DNA of 64,000 nt from Tetrastigma voinierianum (Eukaryota; Streptophyta; Magnoliopsida; Vitales; Vitaceae), in the NCBI GenBank assembly GCA_016808115.1, contig JAEQBH010006392.1, positions 62,001 through 126,000 on the forward strand, written 5' to 3'. The position numbers and the translations under genes were made by a program. The number at the start of each line of letters is the position of its first letter. The first letter of the stretch is position 1. The notes beneath the pieces are model-generated. The model was not told where the DNA came from, searched no databases, and saw only the letters and a program-made list of their open reading frames with translations. Below are positions 31,341 to 43,659 of the stretch, in pieces.

Positions 31341-34300
31341 TCATAAAGAACAGTAGCGGTCCGCGCCATCCGCTGTCGAGTACGCCAAGGCACCAGGCCG
31401 TACACCGCGCTCCAGCAAGCACTCGGGCCGAGGCACCGTTTCAGGAGGCAATGCACTCAGCCGAATCACCGCGTCAGGCATGCCATGGCGCAGGTCAATC
31501 AATGCGGCCTAGGCATGTCATGGCACACAGTCGGCGCAATCGCCACCGAATCGCCAGTCTCGAGGCATGCCAGCGTACCAGTACCGCGCCAATCGCGCCC
31601 AGCAAGCACTCCCCGTCGAGGCACCGTTTCCTGCGAGGCATGCACCAGTCGAATCACCGGCGCTCTAGTAAGCACACCATGGCACTAGGCCAATCCCGTG
31701 CCTGTAATGTCACGGCACCAGTCGAGGCACCACCGTGCTTGGCAGTAAAGCACCGGTCGAGGCACCGCGCCCGTGCTATGACACTCAGTCAATCACCTCG
31801 GCCAGCATGCCATGGCATTCACAGTCGGTCCACCGCGTCTAGCATGTCATGGCACCAGGCCGGAGGCAATCACGGCCCAGCCATGACACTAGGGTCGAAT
31901 CACCAGCTTCAGTACGCCAGCGGCACTAGCGTCGAATCACCGCGCCTAGGTACGCGTCATGGCACCAGCCGAGGCACCGCTGGGCTAGCGAGCACTGTCG
32001 GCGCGCACCGGCTTAGGCAAGCACCTTCAGGCCGAGGCACCGTGTTCGTGCCATGACACTAGACTAATGCTGCCAGCATGTCATGGCACTGGGGTCGGCG
32101 TTAATCGCGCCCACGCCACGGCACTGCATCGCAGGCAATCGCGCCCGTGCCACGGCATCAGTCGGCGCAATCGCGTTCTCGGGCATGTCATGGCACTAGT
32201 CGGTAAGATCAGGCCAAGCGCATGCCTGCACCAGGCCCAGGCACCGCGTAAAGTACGGCGTCACTAGCCATGGCACCTCGTCAGCAAGGCACTAGCGGGG
32301 AACCCTTCGTTTCCGTACGTCGTAAGACTAGGCCACCGAAGGCACCGTACTGTACGCCATGGCATCAGCCCGGTGCACCGTGCTCAGGCATGTGCCTTGC
32401 AATTCAGTCGAGGCACCCTATGTAGGCATGCATGTCACTGTGCCAAGGCACCGCAAGGTTCGTCCATGGTAACGGCACTCCGCCGAGCCGCAGCAGGTGC
32501 AAGCACTAGCCGAATCACCGCGTCTGGTGAGAATGTCACGGCACTGGGTGTCGCAGGCACCGCGCCAGCAAGCACCGCCGAGGCACCGCGTTGTGCAAGC
32601 ACTAGGTCAGACCACCGCGCCTAGGTAATGCCTATGGCACTAGGCCGAGGTACCGTGCGCTCGTGCATGCTGGGGCGGCACTAGGCCGAGGCACTGTAGA
32701 CATGGCATGTCACTAGCCAGTAAATTCCCCTGTTTGCGCAAGGCACTAGGCAAGGGAACCCTTTGTTCAGCATGTCATGGCACCAGCCAAGGCACCGTGG
32801 TTCATTCATGGCATGACACTGTGCCGAGGCACCGCGCGGCCGCAATGCACTAGGCCGAATCAATCGCGGTTCAGGGCAATACGCGTCATGGCACGCGTCG
32901 AGGCACCGCGTCAATCGCCGCGGTCGAGGCATGCCGCGCACTAGTCGCGCCACCGTGCCTGGTGCAAGCACTCGGGCCGAGGCACCGCTCCTGTGAGGCA
33001 TGCACCAGGCCGAATCATCGTGCCTGTGGGCATGCCACGGCGCAGGGCCGAATCAATCGCGTTTCCAGCATGTCATGGCACGCGCCGAGGCACGGCCGCC
33101 GACCGCCGTCTTCGAGGCACGCCAAGGCACCAGTCGCGCCACCGTGCCTGGGGCAAAGCACTCGGCCGAGGCACCGCTCCTGGGGGAGGCACGCACTAGG
33201 CCGAATCCATCGCGCCTGGGGCATGCCATGGCACTAGGCCGAATCACCGTGCCTAGGCATGTCATGGCACTAGGCCGAGGCACCACCGTGCTTAGCAAGC
33301 CCCGGCTCGAGGCACCGCGCCCGTGCCATGACACCAGTCGAATCATTCGCTTCAGCATGCCATGGCACTAGGTCAATCATCGCAGCTTAGCATGTCATGG
33401 CACCAGGTCGAGGCACCGTACCCAGCCACACACTAGCCTAATCACCTTCGCCTAGGCATGCCATGCATCTAGTCGAATCACCGTACTCAGCATGTCATGC
33501 GGCACTAGCCGGTGGCACCGCAAGGCTTAGGCGAAAGCACTGCCGAGGCACCGCGGCTTAGGCAAGCACTGCCGAGGCACCGCGAAACAAAGGCGACACT
33601 AGGACTAATGCTTGCCTAGGCATGGGCGGCACTGGGGTCGGCGCACCGCGCCCATGCCACGGCACTGCATCGAGGCACCGCGCCCGTGCCACCTGCATTC
33701 AGTCGGTAAGACCGTGCGTCTTGGCATGTCATGGCACTAGGTCGAGGCACCGCCAAGGCATGCCTTGCACCAGTCGGCGCACCCCTGCAGGTTACGGCAT
33801 GTCACTAGGCCATGGCACCGTCTGTGCGCGCACCAGCAGGGGAACCCTGTCTGGGGGTAATGTCATGGCACCAGGCCACCAAGGCACCGCGGCTCGCATG
33901 TCATGGCACTCAGCCCGTGCACCGCGCTTTCCAGGCATGCCTTGCACCAGGCCGAGGCACCCCATGTAGGCATGGCGTCACTGTGCCAAGGCACCGTGTC
34001 TATTCGCACGGCACTCAGCCGAACGCAGCAGCAAGCACTCAGCCGAATCACCGTGCCTTAGGAATGTCATGGCACTAGTCGCAGGCAATCGCGTTTAGGC
34101 AAGCACCGGTCAGGCACCGCGCTTTGTGCGCACCAGGTTGAATCACCGCCAAAGCAGCATGTCATGGCACCAGTCGGCGCACCGTGCCCGTGCATGTCAT
34201 GGCACTAAAGTCGCAGGCACCCCAGACATGGCATGTCACCAGCCACGGCACCCCCTCGCTCAGGCAAGGCACTAGGCAGGGGAAACCTTGTCTAGGCATG

Positions 34301-37089
34301 TCATGGCACTAAAGCCAAGGCAATCGGTTCATTCATGGTAATACCAGCCGAGGCACCGCGCTGCCGCGGCACCAGCCGAATCAATCGTGTTCCAGTACGT
34401 CACGGCACAAGGCCAGGCACCGCTACCGAATCGCCGCGGTCGAGGCATGCCAAGGCACTAGGGTCGCGCCACCGTGCCTAGGCAAGCACCGCCGAGGCAA
34501 TCGCTTTGTGAGGCATGCACCAGTCGAATCGCGCTCAGCATGCCACGGCAAGCAGTCGAATCACCGCGTTTCAGTACGTCATGGCACAAGCGTCGCAGGC
34601 AATCGCCGTAATCGCCGTCTCGAGGCATGCCAAGGCACCCAGTCGCCACCGCGCCTGTGGGCAAGCACTCGCCGAGGCACCGTTCCTAGGAGGCATGCAC
34701 TAGGCCGAATCACCGTGCTTCCAGTACGCCATGGCACCAGTCGAATCAACGCGCCTGTGTACGTCACGCACTAGTCGAGGCACCACCCGCGCTTGTGCAA
34801 GCACCGGTCGCACCGCGCCCGGGGCTATGACACTCAGCTCGAATCACCTCGCCCAGTACGCCGCCGCAGAACAGGCCGTAATCCATCGCGCCCAGCAATG
34901 TCAGCGGCACCAGGCCGAGGCACGCGCCCGTGCCATGACACTAGTCGAATCACCTCGCTTCAGCATGCCACGGGCACTGTGCCGAATCACCGCGCGTTCA
35001 GGGCATGCCGCGGCACTGTGTCGGTGCACCGGCTTAGGCGAAAGCACCGGTTTCAGGCAATCGCGGCTTAGGCAAGCACCGCCGAGGCAACCGGTTCAGC
35101 CATGACACTAGACGTCGCTTGCATGTCATGGCACCAGTCGCAGGCACCGCGCTCCATGCCACGGCACTGCATCGAGGCACCGCGCCCGTGCCATGGCACT
35201 AGGTCGCAGGCAATCGTGTCTTGGCATGTCATGGCACGGGGTGCCCGAGAACCGCCAAGGCATGCCTCAGACCAGCCGAAAGCACCGTGCACAGATGTCA
35301 CGAAGCTACGCGACTGTTCAGGCAAGGCACAGCGTGGGAACCCTCGTTTCAGCATGTCATGGCACTAGGGCCAACACCAAGGCACCGCTCGCATGTCATG
35401 GCACTCAGCCCAGCACCAGGCCTAGCATGCCGCACCAGCCGAGAGGCACCCTACGTGTAGCACGCGTGATGTCACTAAAGGCGGGTACCGTGGTCTATTC
35501 ATGCGGCTGGCACTAGGCCGAGCGTGCTTTGCAAGCACTAGGTCGTAATCACCGCGCTCAGAATGTCATGCACTAAAGCCGAGGCACCGTGTTTAGCAAG
35601 CACCGGGCCGAGGCACCGCGCTAAAGTAAAGCACTCAGTCAATCACCGCGCCTGTGCACGCCATGGCACTAGTCGCGCAATCGCGCCCGTGCATGTCACG
35701 GCACTAGGCCGAGGCACCTCGTGTGGTTACGGCATGTCACCAGCCATGGCACCCTCGTCTAGGCAAAGGCACTAGCAAGGAACCCCGTTTGTGGCAATGC
35801 CGCGGCACTGTGCCAAGGCACCGTGTCTATTCATGGCGGCACTGGTGCCGAGGCACCGCTGCAGGCATGGTAGTACGTCACTGAAGCCGCGGCAACTCGC
35901 CCAGGCAAGGCACTAGGCGGGAACCCTTGGTTCAGGCATGTCATGGCACCAGCCAAGGCACCTCGCCTATTCACGTACGGCACTAAAGCCGAGGCATCGT
36001 GGTTGTGCAAGCACTGGGGCACTCACCGTGTCGGGGAATGTCATGGCACTGCGTCAGGCACCAGTCGTGCATACGCGCACTCAGGTCGGCACCGTGCTCA
36101 GCATTTCATGGCACTGTGCCCAGCACCGCGTTTCCAGTACGTCACGGCACTGGGCCCGTGCACCGCGCTCGCACGGGCACGCCGGCGACCAGTCGGTGGC
36201 ACCCGCGGTAGGCATGGCATGTCACTCGCAGCCATGGCACCCCGTTCAGGCAAGGCACCGGTGGGGAACCGGCCCAGGCATGCCGCGGCACTTGCGCCGT
36301 GGGGCACCGCGGTCGGACCATGGCATGGCACTGTGCCAGGCACCGCCAGCAAGCACTGCCAGGCACCGCGCTTGGGAAAGCACCAGGGTCGAATCATCGC
36401 GTTTGAGTATGTCATGGTATTTAGTGCCCGCACCCGCCCAGCACCGCGCTCAGCATGTCATGGCACTAGGCCGGAGGCAATCGCGCCCGTGCATGTGACG
36501 GCACTAAAGTCGGCGCACCGCGCTCCCGCATGCCGCCGGCACCAGTCTGCGTCAGGCATGTCATGCGGCACCAGGCCCAGGCAATCGCGCCCAGTGCTAC
36601 GTTACGAATCACCGCGCCTAGCATGTCATGGCACTCAGCCCGTGCCGCCAGCCAGCGCCACGCGTCAATCAATCGCGTCTGCATGGTTTCACGGCACTAG
36701 TCGGCGGCAATCGCGCTCAGCATGTCATGCGCACCGCCAGCACCGCGCCTAGGTACGTCATACTAGGCCGAGGCACGCGGTTCGGCAAGCACTTGGTCGG
36801 CGCGACCCGTACCAGGCAAAAGCACTCGCCTGCGCAATCGCGGTTCCAGGCAAGCACTAAAGTCGACGTGCACCGCGCCTGTGCGACGCGCCACCAGCCG
36901 AATCACCGCGCCCTGTACGGCACCAGGCCTAATCAACGCGCTCAGCGCCACATTCAGCTCAGCCGAGGCACCGCGACCAGGCATGCTTATCAAGACTCAG
37001 CCGAGCACCTGTTTCAAAATGCACTTAGTTGGGATTAGTTTGACTAGGTACATGGCACTGTGCCGAGGCACCGTGCCCGCTACGGCCTA
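31341..37089 (-). repeat. IGS C-type subrepeat array (unit 2, expanded)
   Basis: About 5.7 kb of roughly 36-bp monomers built from CGAGGCACCGCGCCTAGG, CATGTCATGGCACTAGGCC and variants CGAATCACCGCG. It is nearly four times longer than the same array beside unit 3 (about 1.5 kb) and uninterrupted, unlike unit 1. Open frames across it on both strands (for example 35,943-36,752) come from the repeat and are not genes. Confidence 0.85.
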
Positions 37090-37489
37090 GCTTAGCATGG
37101 GGGGAAAGCGCAAATATCATGGGGTGGTGGCATAATTGCATAACGCCACAAGATCCGGCACCGCTGCCTTCTGAATCCGCCACCACGTGATCGAGGCAAC
37201 ATGTCTACGATCGGATCTGTAAGCACCGATCGAGGCACCATGGCATACCGCGTGCAGCCGCGTCGTGTCGGTCCGAATTCGCTTGTCTTGATTTCGAAAG
37301 CAAGGCAATCGCGCCACCCAATCGCTTCATTTCGTTGTTTAGCTTTTTATTCCATAATGCGATGCTTTATCCGGTCGAATCTAAGATTTGTTCAATCCAT
37401 TAAGGCTTTCCCGGTACCACCCCGGTAATCGTTCCAACTCTCATTGAGGGAACAAAAGGGAACGCCGGTGGATTCCGGCCTGAGGGGAG
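37090..37489 (-). other. 3' ETS and IGS start, unit 2
   Basis: Reverse complement of 14,422-14,840: GAATTCGCTTGTCTTGATTT, TTTTTATTCCATAATGCG, GATGCTTTATCC and AAGATTTGTTCAA. Non-coding. Confidence 0.68.
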
Positions 37490-40400
37490 GGACGACCTGG
37501 CGACATAGGGCTGAATCTCAAAGGATCGCGCGCCAAGGCCACTTCGCCACTTACAATACCCAATGCTGCATTTATCGCCCTAAAGGATTATACCCGCGCC
37601 TATCATAATGCTTCGCTATCACACGATTTGTCCAATCATGTAGGACCGACCATGACACGCGTCTCTAGGGCCGAGGGCCCTACCAGGTCGCACGGCGATC
37701 GGCGCACGTCGTTTCAGCCCTGGACTTTACCTTGGGAGGCGTCATCATAATCCAGCTGACGCAGCTTCGCGCCACCGGGTTTCAACCCGCTTTATGACCA
37801 CCAGCGACCAATCCGCTCTCTTCGCATCAGGTTGAATTACTATCGCGACAATCGCCACCGTAGGTAAAACCAACCTCGTCTCACCCACTCCGCCTAAACC
37901 CAAACACGCCTCTATCAGGGTGAACAATCCAACACTTGCGAATTTCCGTCAATGATAGGAAGAGTCGACATCGGCGATCAAAAGCAACGCCGCTTATGAA
38001 CGCTGGTCGCCATGTCGCTTATCCCCGTGGGTAACTTTTCTCGACACCTCTACCTTCAAATTCAAGGTCTAAAGGATCGACAGCTGCCCTTTCACCTGCT
38101 CAGACTGTGATCGAAATCAGAATCAAACGAGCTTTTACCCTTTGTTCCACACGACTGCTCTCGTTGAGCTCATCTTAGGACACCCGCAAGTATCTTAACG
38201 ATGTGTCGGGCCTGCACCCAAACTCCCCACCCGACAATGTCTTCCGGGCCGGATCGATCGCATGAGCCGCCTCGGGGTCCAAAAGGAGGATGTTCCCCGC
38301 CCCTCCGATTCACCAGACAAGTAAAATAACGCTAGTGCATGGTATTTCACTTCGCCGCTTCCGGCCCCACTTATCCTACACCTCCCAAGTCATTTCACAA
38401 AGCCTGGCTAGAGTCAAGCCCAACAGGTCTTCTTCCCCGATTCCTCGCCAAGCCCGCCTCGGGCCGTGGTTTCACCGGATGTGAGACCGGACAAGTGGGA
38501 ATCTCTGGCATCCGACGGCTGTCATCACCAGATGACGAGGCATTCGCTGCCTTTAAGAGAGTCATAGTTACTCCCGCTCGAAGCGGCACCCGCGGGCCGT
38601 TGAATTTCTTTCACTTTGACATTCGCAAAGACCGCGTAAATCGCTATCAGCGTGAGCATCCGCAGGACCATCGCACGTTGCTTTAATTAAATACGCATTC
38701 CCCTCGTCCGCACTGGGCTCGGTCGATCGCTCGACGCCGGAAGGCCTCAGGCTGCCTCACCGCCCCCGGCCGGGCACGTTGTTAATTCCGCTTCGCCGCG
38801 GAGCGGGCCAGCAGCTCCACCGACAAATGATCGGCCCGGATCGACCCTGCGTCTAAATTTCTCGAGCCAATCCTTTCCCGAGGTTACTGATCCACTACGA
38901 CCTCCCTTGCCTACATTGTTCCATCGACCGCAGGTCAAGCCACCTTGGTGACCTGATGTTGGCGAGTACGACCGGCGCGTGAGGCACTCGGTCCTCCTGA
39001 TTCATGGCCGCCGAGGGCGCACCCACACCACGCGACGCGCGGCCTTCCAAATCCGCTCTGACCCTACCTACCGAGCCGGCCTGTGGTGGGCGGGTCGTTA
39101 AACAAAGATAATCCTTCCTTGAGGTCTCTCGACGACGCCGACTCAACGTTGTCGCCGCCCGCCACGTCCCTGCTCAGAATGTTAACCCGATCCCTTCGAT
39201 GCTCAAGGCAGGCAGCACGCCCATCGGACGGCTTCCCCCGGTCCCAGGATCGACCAACCCATGTGCAAGTGGCCGCTCACTGGAACCTTTCCCCTTCGCC
39301 AAAGTTCCTCATTTGAATATTTGCTACTACCACTAAGATCCGCACCGACGGCCAAGCCCGCCGGCTCAAGGCGCCCCAGCTTTACATGGATCGCCAAGGC
39401 TTCTCCTACCATCGAGGTCTGGCTCTTGCCTCGACGATCGGTATAGAAGGTCATGCTGGCCAACGCCATCCATTTCGGCTAGTCGATTCCTACAGTGAGT
39501 TGTTACACACTCTTGGGGCTGACATTTCGACTCCACACCACCGCCCATTGCCTTAATCGACCACACCCTCATGGTTCTAGGTTGGCCACAAGAGTCAAGT
39601 AATCGTAACCCGCTCCTGCTCATCCCCGCACGCGCCCGCTACCAAAAGGCCCACTGAGTTTCGATCCGCGGGGTCTCTACCAATGGGAGCACCATGTCGG
39701 CCCTACCTATTTAAAGTTTGAGAATAGGTCGAGGGCGCTGGCGCCTCCATGCCTCAATCATTATTTCACTGATAGAACTGCCAAGGCTCCAGCCTATCCC
39801 TGAGGAAACCCCAGGGAAACCGCCTACCAGGATGGTTCAACAAATCTTCACTCATACCCAAGTCGACTAACGATTTGCACGTCGCACGCCGCGGCCTCCA
39901 CCAGTTCTCCGGTCGCCCCGCCAGCATATTCACCATCTTCGGTCCCGACAGCATGCTCACCGAACCCTTCTCGTAAGATCAAGGCCTGGCCGACGGCACT
40001 CGGCGGATCCCACCGATCGCCTTCCCACGCCCGCTTACTGTACTCGCCGACTCGCACATGCCGACTCGGGTCGTTGTTTCAAGACTCCGGGCTCGAATGG
40101 GGCCCACGTCGACGCCATGGAGCCAAGACAGTCGGGCGACGCCCCGAGGGCGTGCGCCGCATTCCACGATCGAGGTATGACGACGCCTCCACCTGCATGA
40201 CTACAACCCGGGCTCAGGCCGGCCCAACCGCCCGGCCAAGTCCGCCTCCCGAGTCATCGCACGGACCTACTTGACGCGGCTCCACATCCTCGACCGAGGC
40301 GCACGCGAATCCCATCCGCTTCCTCCCGACAATTTAGCACCTCTTTGACTCTCTTTCAAAGTCCTTTTCATCTTTCCCTCGCAGATTGCTTGTTACTCCG

Positions 40401-40692
40401 CCTTCTCGCCTCAGATGAAGCCTCGATCAATTTACCGCCCGGACAATGCATCTAAACACCCGACTCGTCGATAAATACTGTGGTGCGACAGAACCGGCAC
40501 GCACGGCTCACTTTCCCGGCCGCCCTTCTAGGACTCGCTGTGTCCGAGGACGCTTCTCCGCACATCTGACGGCGGACCGCCCGATTTTCGTTTGGCTTTT
40601 CCTTGCCACTGCTACTAAGGGAACTTTGTAAGTTTCTTTCCTCCCGCTTATTGATATGCTAAACCTCTGGTGTTCCCGCCGACCCGGTCGCC
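37490..40692 (-). rRNA. 25S rRNA, unit 2
   Basis: Full 25S in reverse, about 3.2 kb. Landmarks on the plus strand: CACTTACAATACCC (37,548), GTGAACAATCCAACACTTG (37,919), AGAGTCATAGTTACTCCCGC (38,559) and TTATTGATATGCT at the 5' end (40,649). Overall slightly shorter than expected because of dispersed deletions. Transcribed as one precursor with 18S and 5.8S. Confidence 0.95.
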
Positions 40693-40915
40693 GAGGTTCT
40701 GCCTGTGCCCCCGTCGCTGCCGCCACCGACATGGAGATTCTCCTCCTTCCTCCCCTCCGGACGAGGGGGAAAGATCAGGCCTGCTTTCAAACCACCGCCA
40801 TCGAGGCGTGCATCACGACGTATTTAACCAACCACGGACGCGATAGTTCCATGGGAGGCCAATGTCCTACTCTAACCCGTGCCCCCACGGCGGCGGGAAG
40901 GAAAGCGATTGTGCG
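40693..40915 (-). other. ITS2, unit 2
   Basis: Between 25S and 5.8S on the minus strand; GGAGATTCTCCTCCTTCC on the plus strand matches the ITS2 of unit 1 (GGAGGAAGGAGGAGAATCTC). Confidence 0.85.
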
Positions 40916-41068
40916 ACGCCCAGCGTGCGGCCCCCACCCACCGGATACCAAGAACTTGCGCTCAAAGACCATGATTCAATTTCCGGATTCCGCACCACAC
41001 CAAGTATCGCATTTTGCCACGCTCTTCATCGACGCGGAGAGCCTAGATATCCGCGTCGAGTCGCTACG
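40916..41068 (-). rRNA. 5.8S rRNA, unit 2
   Basis: Plus-strand landmarks GACGCCCAGCGTGCG, CACACCAAGTATCGCATTTTG, GCTCTTCATCGACGCG and CCTAGATATCCG. This is the best preserved 5.8S at its 5' half. Confidence 0.9.
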
Positions 41069-41332
41069 TGGAAGAACGACCACGCCTCTCCGCGCACCCG
41101 CGACCTGGGCGACTTCGATGGCGTTGTTTCATTTTCTTGGCGTTTCCACGCCGGTTCGTTGTTGATTCCGGGAAGGTCCCCTAAGAAGACACCCCCATGC
41201 ACTGGCAGAGGGAAAGGCTCGCTGAGGTTCCACCGACCCATCGAGAGCCGAGCGGAGGCTCACTGCTACCGCCTCGACGTCGTTAAACAACGTGTTCACT
41301 TCCGGGTCGCTCTGGTCGATAGGTTCGATTAA
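41069..41332 (-). other. ITS1, unit 2
   Basis: Contains the reverse complement of the angiosperm ITS1 motif (TTTCTTGGCGTTTCCACGCC near 41,132-41,151) and ends next to 18S. Confidence 0.85.
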
Positions 41333-42751
41333 TGATCTTCGCAGTTCACCTAATAAACCTTGTTGTTTATTCTCCTTCCTCTAAATGATAAGGTTCGCGT
41401 GATCTCTCGCGACGCCGCAGCGGGCGAATCGCTTCACGCCGCCGCTGATCCAACACTCCCACCACTATTCAATTCCAGGAGCCGCACGCGGTGTGTACAA
41501 GGGCGGACGCAGTCAACGCGAGTCACGATGACTCGCGCTACTAGGAATCTCCCGTTGAAGACCAACAATCGCAATGATCTATCCCCATCACGCATGAAAT
41601 TTCAAGATTACCCGGCCCGCTCTCGCCAAGGCCATGCACCGTCATCACATCGCCGTAGCGTGCGCCCGTAACATCTAAGGGCATCACGTAATCGTTATCG
41701 CCTTCAAACTCTCGCCTAAGCGCCATAGTCCCTCTAAGAAGCCGGGCCGCCGAGTGATCACCTTCGCAGCAGCTGCCAGCGTCGGTAAGGTCCGCTCGCT
41801 AATCCGAATTAACCGCACAAAATCGCTTCCACCAACTAAGAACTGGCCATGCACCACCACCCATAGAATCAAGAAAGAGCTCTCGCCTCATTAACTTTAC
41901 TATGTCTCGGACTCGTAAGCTTCCTGTCGAGTCAAATTAAGCCGCATGCTCCACTCCCCGGTCGCCCTTCCGTCAATTCCTTTAAGTTTCGGTACCTTGC
42001 AAACCATACTCCCTAACCCAAAACTTGACTCTCATAAGGTACCGCCAATGAGTCCTGGGTGCCACATCCGATCCATGGTCTATGATCGCTTACGGTCGAG
42101 ACTGGGGTCGTGATCTCGATCGCTCGAGCCCCCAACTTTCGTTTCTTGATTAATGAAAACATCCGCAATGCTTTCGCAGCTTTAATTGCCTTCATAATCC
42201 AAGAATTTCACCTCCGACTAAGTGAAATACGAATGCCCCTGACCGTCCCCGCAATCATTACCCGATCCCGAAGGCCAACACAATAGGACCGAATCCTATG
42301 ATGTTATCCCATGCTAATGTATCCATAGCGCAGCTTCGTTTTTGAGCACCTAATTTCTCTTCTCAAAGTACAAAGATCGAGGCACGACCCGCGCTAAGAC
42401 TGTGAGCGCATCGCTCGTATGGACAAGATAATCGTGCACACCGTGGCTGACTCGAATCGACCATCCCAAAGTCCAACCAGCTTTTAACCGCAACAACTTA
42501 AATATACGCTATTAGAGTCGAATTACCAAGGCCACTGCACCGCACTGCCCTCCAATGGATCCCCTCGGCAGTGGATTTAGATCAGACCATTCCAATTACT
42601 GCACTACAAAGAGCCCTGCATTTTATTTATCAATACTACCTCCCCGTGTCGATCGGGTAATTTGCGCGCCCGTCGCCTTCCTCGATGTGGTAGCCGCCGC
42701 TCCCTCCCGACCGAACCCTAATTCTCCGTCACCCGTCAATACCATGGTAGG
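41333..42751 (-). rRNA. 18S rRNA, unit 2, 3' segment
   Basis: Reverse-strand 18S from its 3' end (AATGATCTTCGCAG, 41,332) to CTACCATGGT at 42,742-42,751. There it meets the GTGTGACA terminus of an LTR. The remaining 5' part of the gene continues at 48,312. Together the two pieces give about 1.75 kb, close to a whole plant 18S, so the gene is disrupted by insertion but not deleted. Confidence 0.95.
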
Positions 42752-43340
42752 TGTCACACCCCTGGTTTATCAACACGAATTTTTCTCCTTCGGATGCAAG
42801 GTGCTAACTGACAGCAACCTTTCCCACAGTGTCTCTCAAAAGCAAAGTATTAGAGACTTAGAATGTACAGGAAATGATCCCAACTTGCATTCACAAAACT
42901 GTCAAGTGCAGTGCACTTCTCAAAATACAAGAGATTACAATATACAGAAGAATGGCACACTCTCTAACCCCATCTAAGTTAGAGACCCAATCCTTTTATG
43001 CACTTTCTGTGTCTATCACATCATAGGTGACTCTTCCCAACAAAGCTATTTCCCACCAAAGATTTGAATTTTAATCGCTTCCATATTTCAAAATTCGGGG
43101 TTCTTACAGAGTCGATGTTTGAATTTGAAATCATCACAATTTTCAAATTCAAACTCCCAATTATTTCGCTTATGGTGCATGTCCACCATATGCTACCATG
43201 CACCCGCCGCTAGTCCAATCGTACCTACCATGCACCACCATGGTTTGCCTTGTTTTTACAGGTGCCCCCATGTGCCCAAGGCAGGTTACCTATGAGGCCC
43301 TTTGCATGCAACCAATCAGCTTAGGCATCCGAGGGTAACA
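42752..43340 (-). repeat. 3' LTR of family 2 element
   Basis: On the minus strand it starts TGTTACCCTCGGATGCC and ends GGGGTGTGACA, 589 bp. It aligns throughout with 47,742-48,311: shared TGCATGGTGGTGCATGG-type words, CAAATCTTTGGTGG, GGATTGGGTCTC, CTCTTGTATTTTGAG and CAAGTTGGGATCATTTC. A TATA-like TGCATAAAAGG lies at about 42,995-43,005. Confidence 0.88.
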
Positions 43341-43354
43341 AACCTCCTCCCGCT
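43341..43354 (-). other. Polypurine tract of family 2 element
   Basis: Minus-strand AGCGGGAGGAGGTT immediately before the LTR start TGTTACC; similar to the family 1 tract. Confidence 0.7.
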
Positions 43355-43379
43355 GAAGTCGGCTTCACGTCGACTTAAA

Positions 43380-43520
43380 TTTTTAGATAGTCTCTCAGAC
43401 CGCCTCTTCAACCGCCATTACGTCACATCCCCGCTCCCATGGGCTCGATTCCAAACTCCGCTTCCACCGAACAAGATAATCTGCCCCGCCGATTCTTTCT
43501 ACTCGTCATGGTTCTCGTGA
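43380..43520 (-). pseudogene. Chromodomain of family 2 integrase
   Basis: Minus-strand translation across frames gives RKNRRG then DYLVRWK, the core of a chromodomain, just downstream of integrase and before the polypurine tract. Coding ends shortly afterwards. Shorter and more damaged than in family 1 copy 1. Confidence 0.55.
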
Positions 43521-43659
43521 TTCAGACCTCTCCACCTTTATCAAACCCGTGTCACGACCAAGGAGGAGCACGTTTACTCTTGTGTCCTAATCTCACTCGC
43601 ATTCAACATGTGGCTTCAAAAACTCGACATGAAATGTCGGATGCAACTTCAGTCTTTCG

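Noticed and set aside
35943..36752. Open reading frame of 269 codons across C repeats
   Set aside because: Translation of 36-bp spacer repeats in a lucky frame; open frames overlap it on both strands and no domain is visible.
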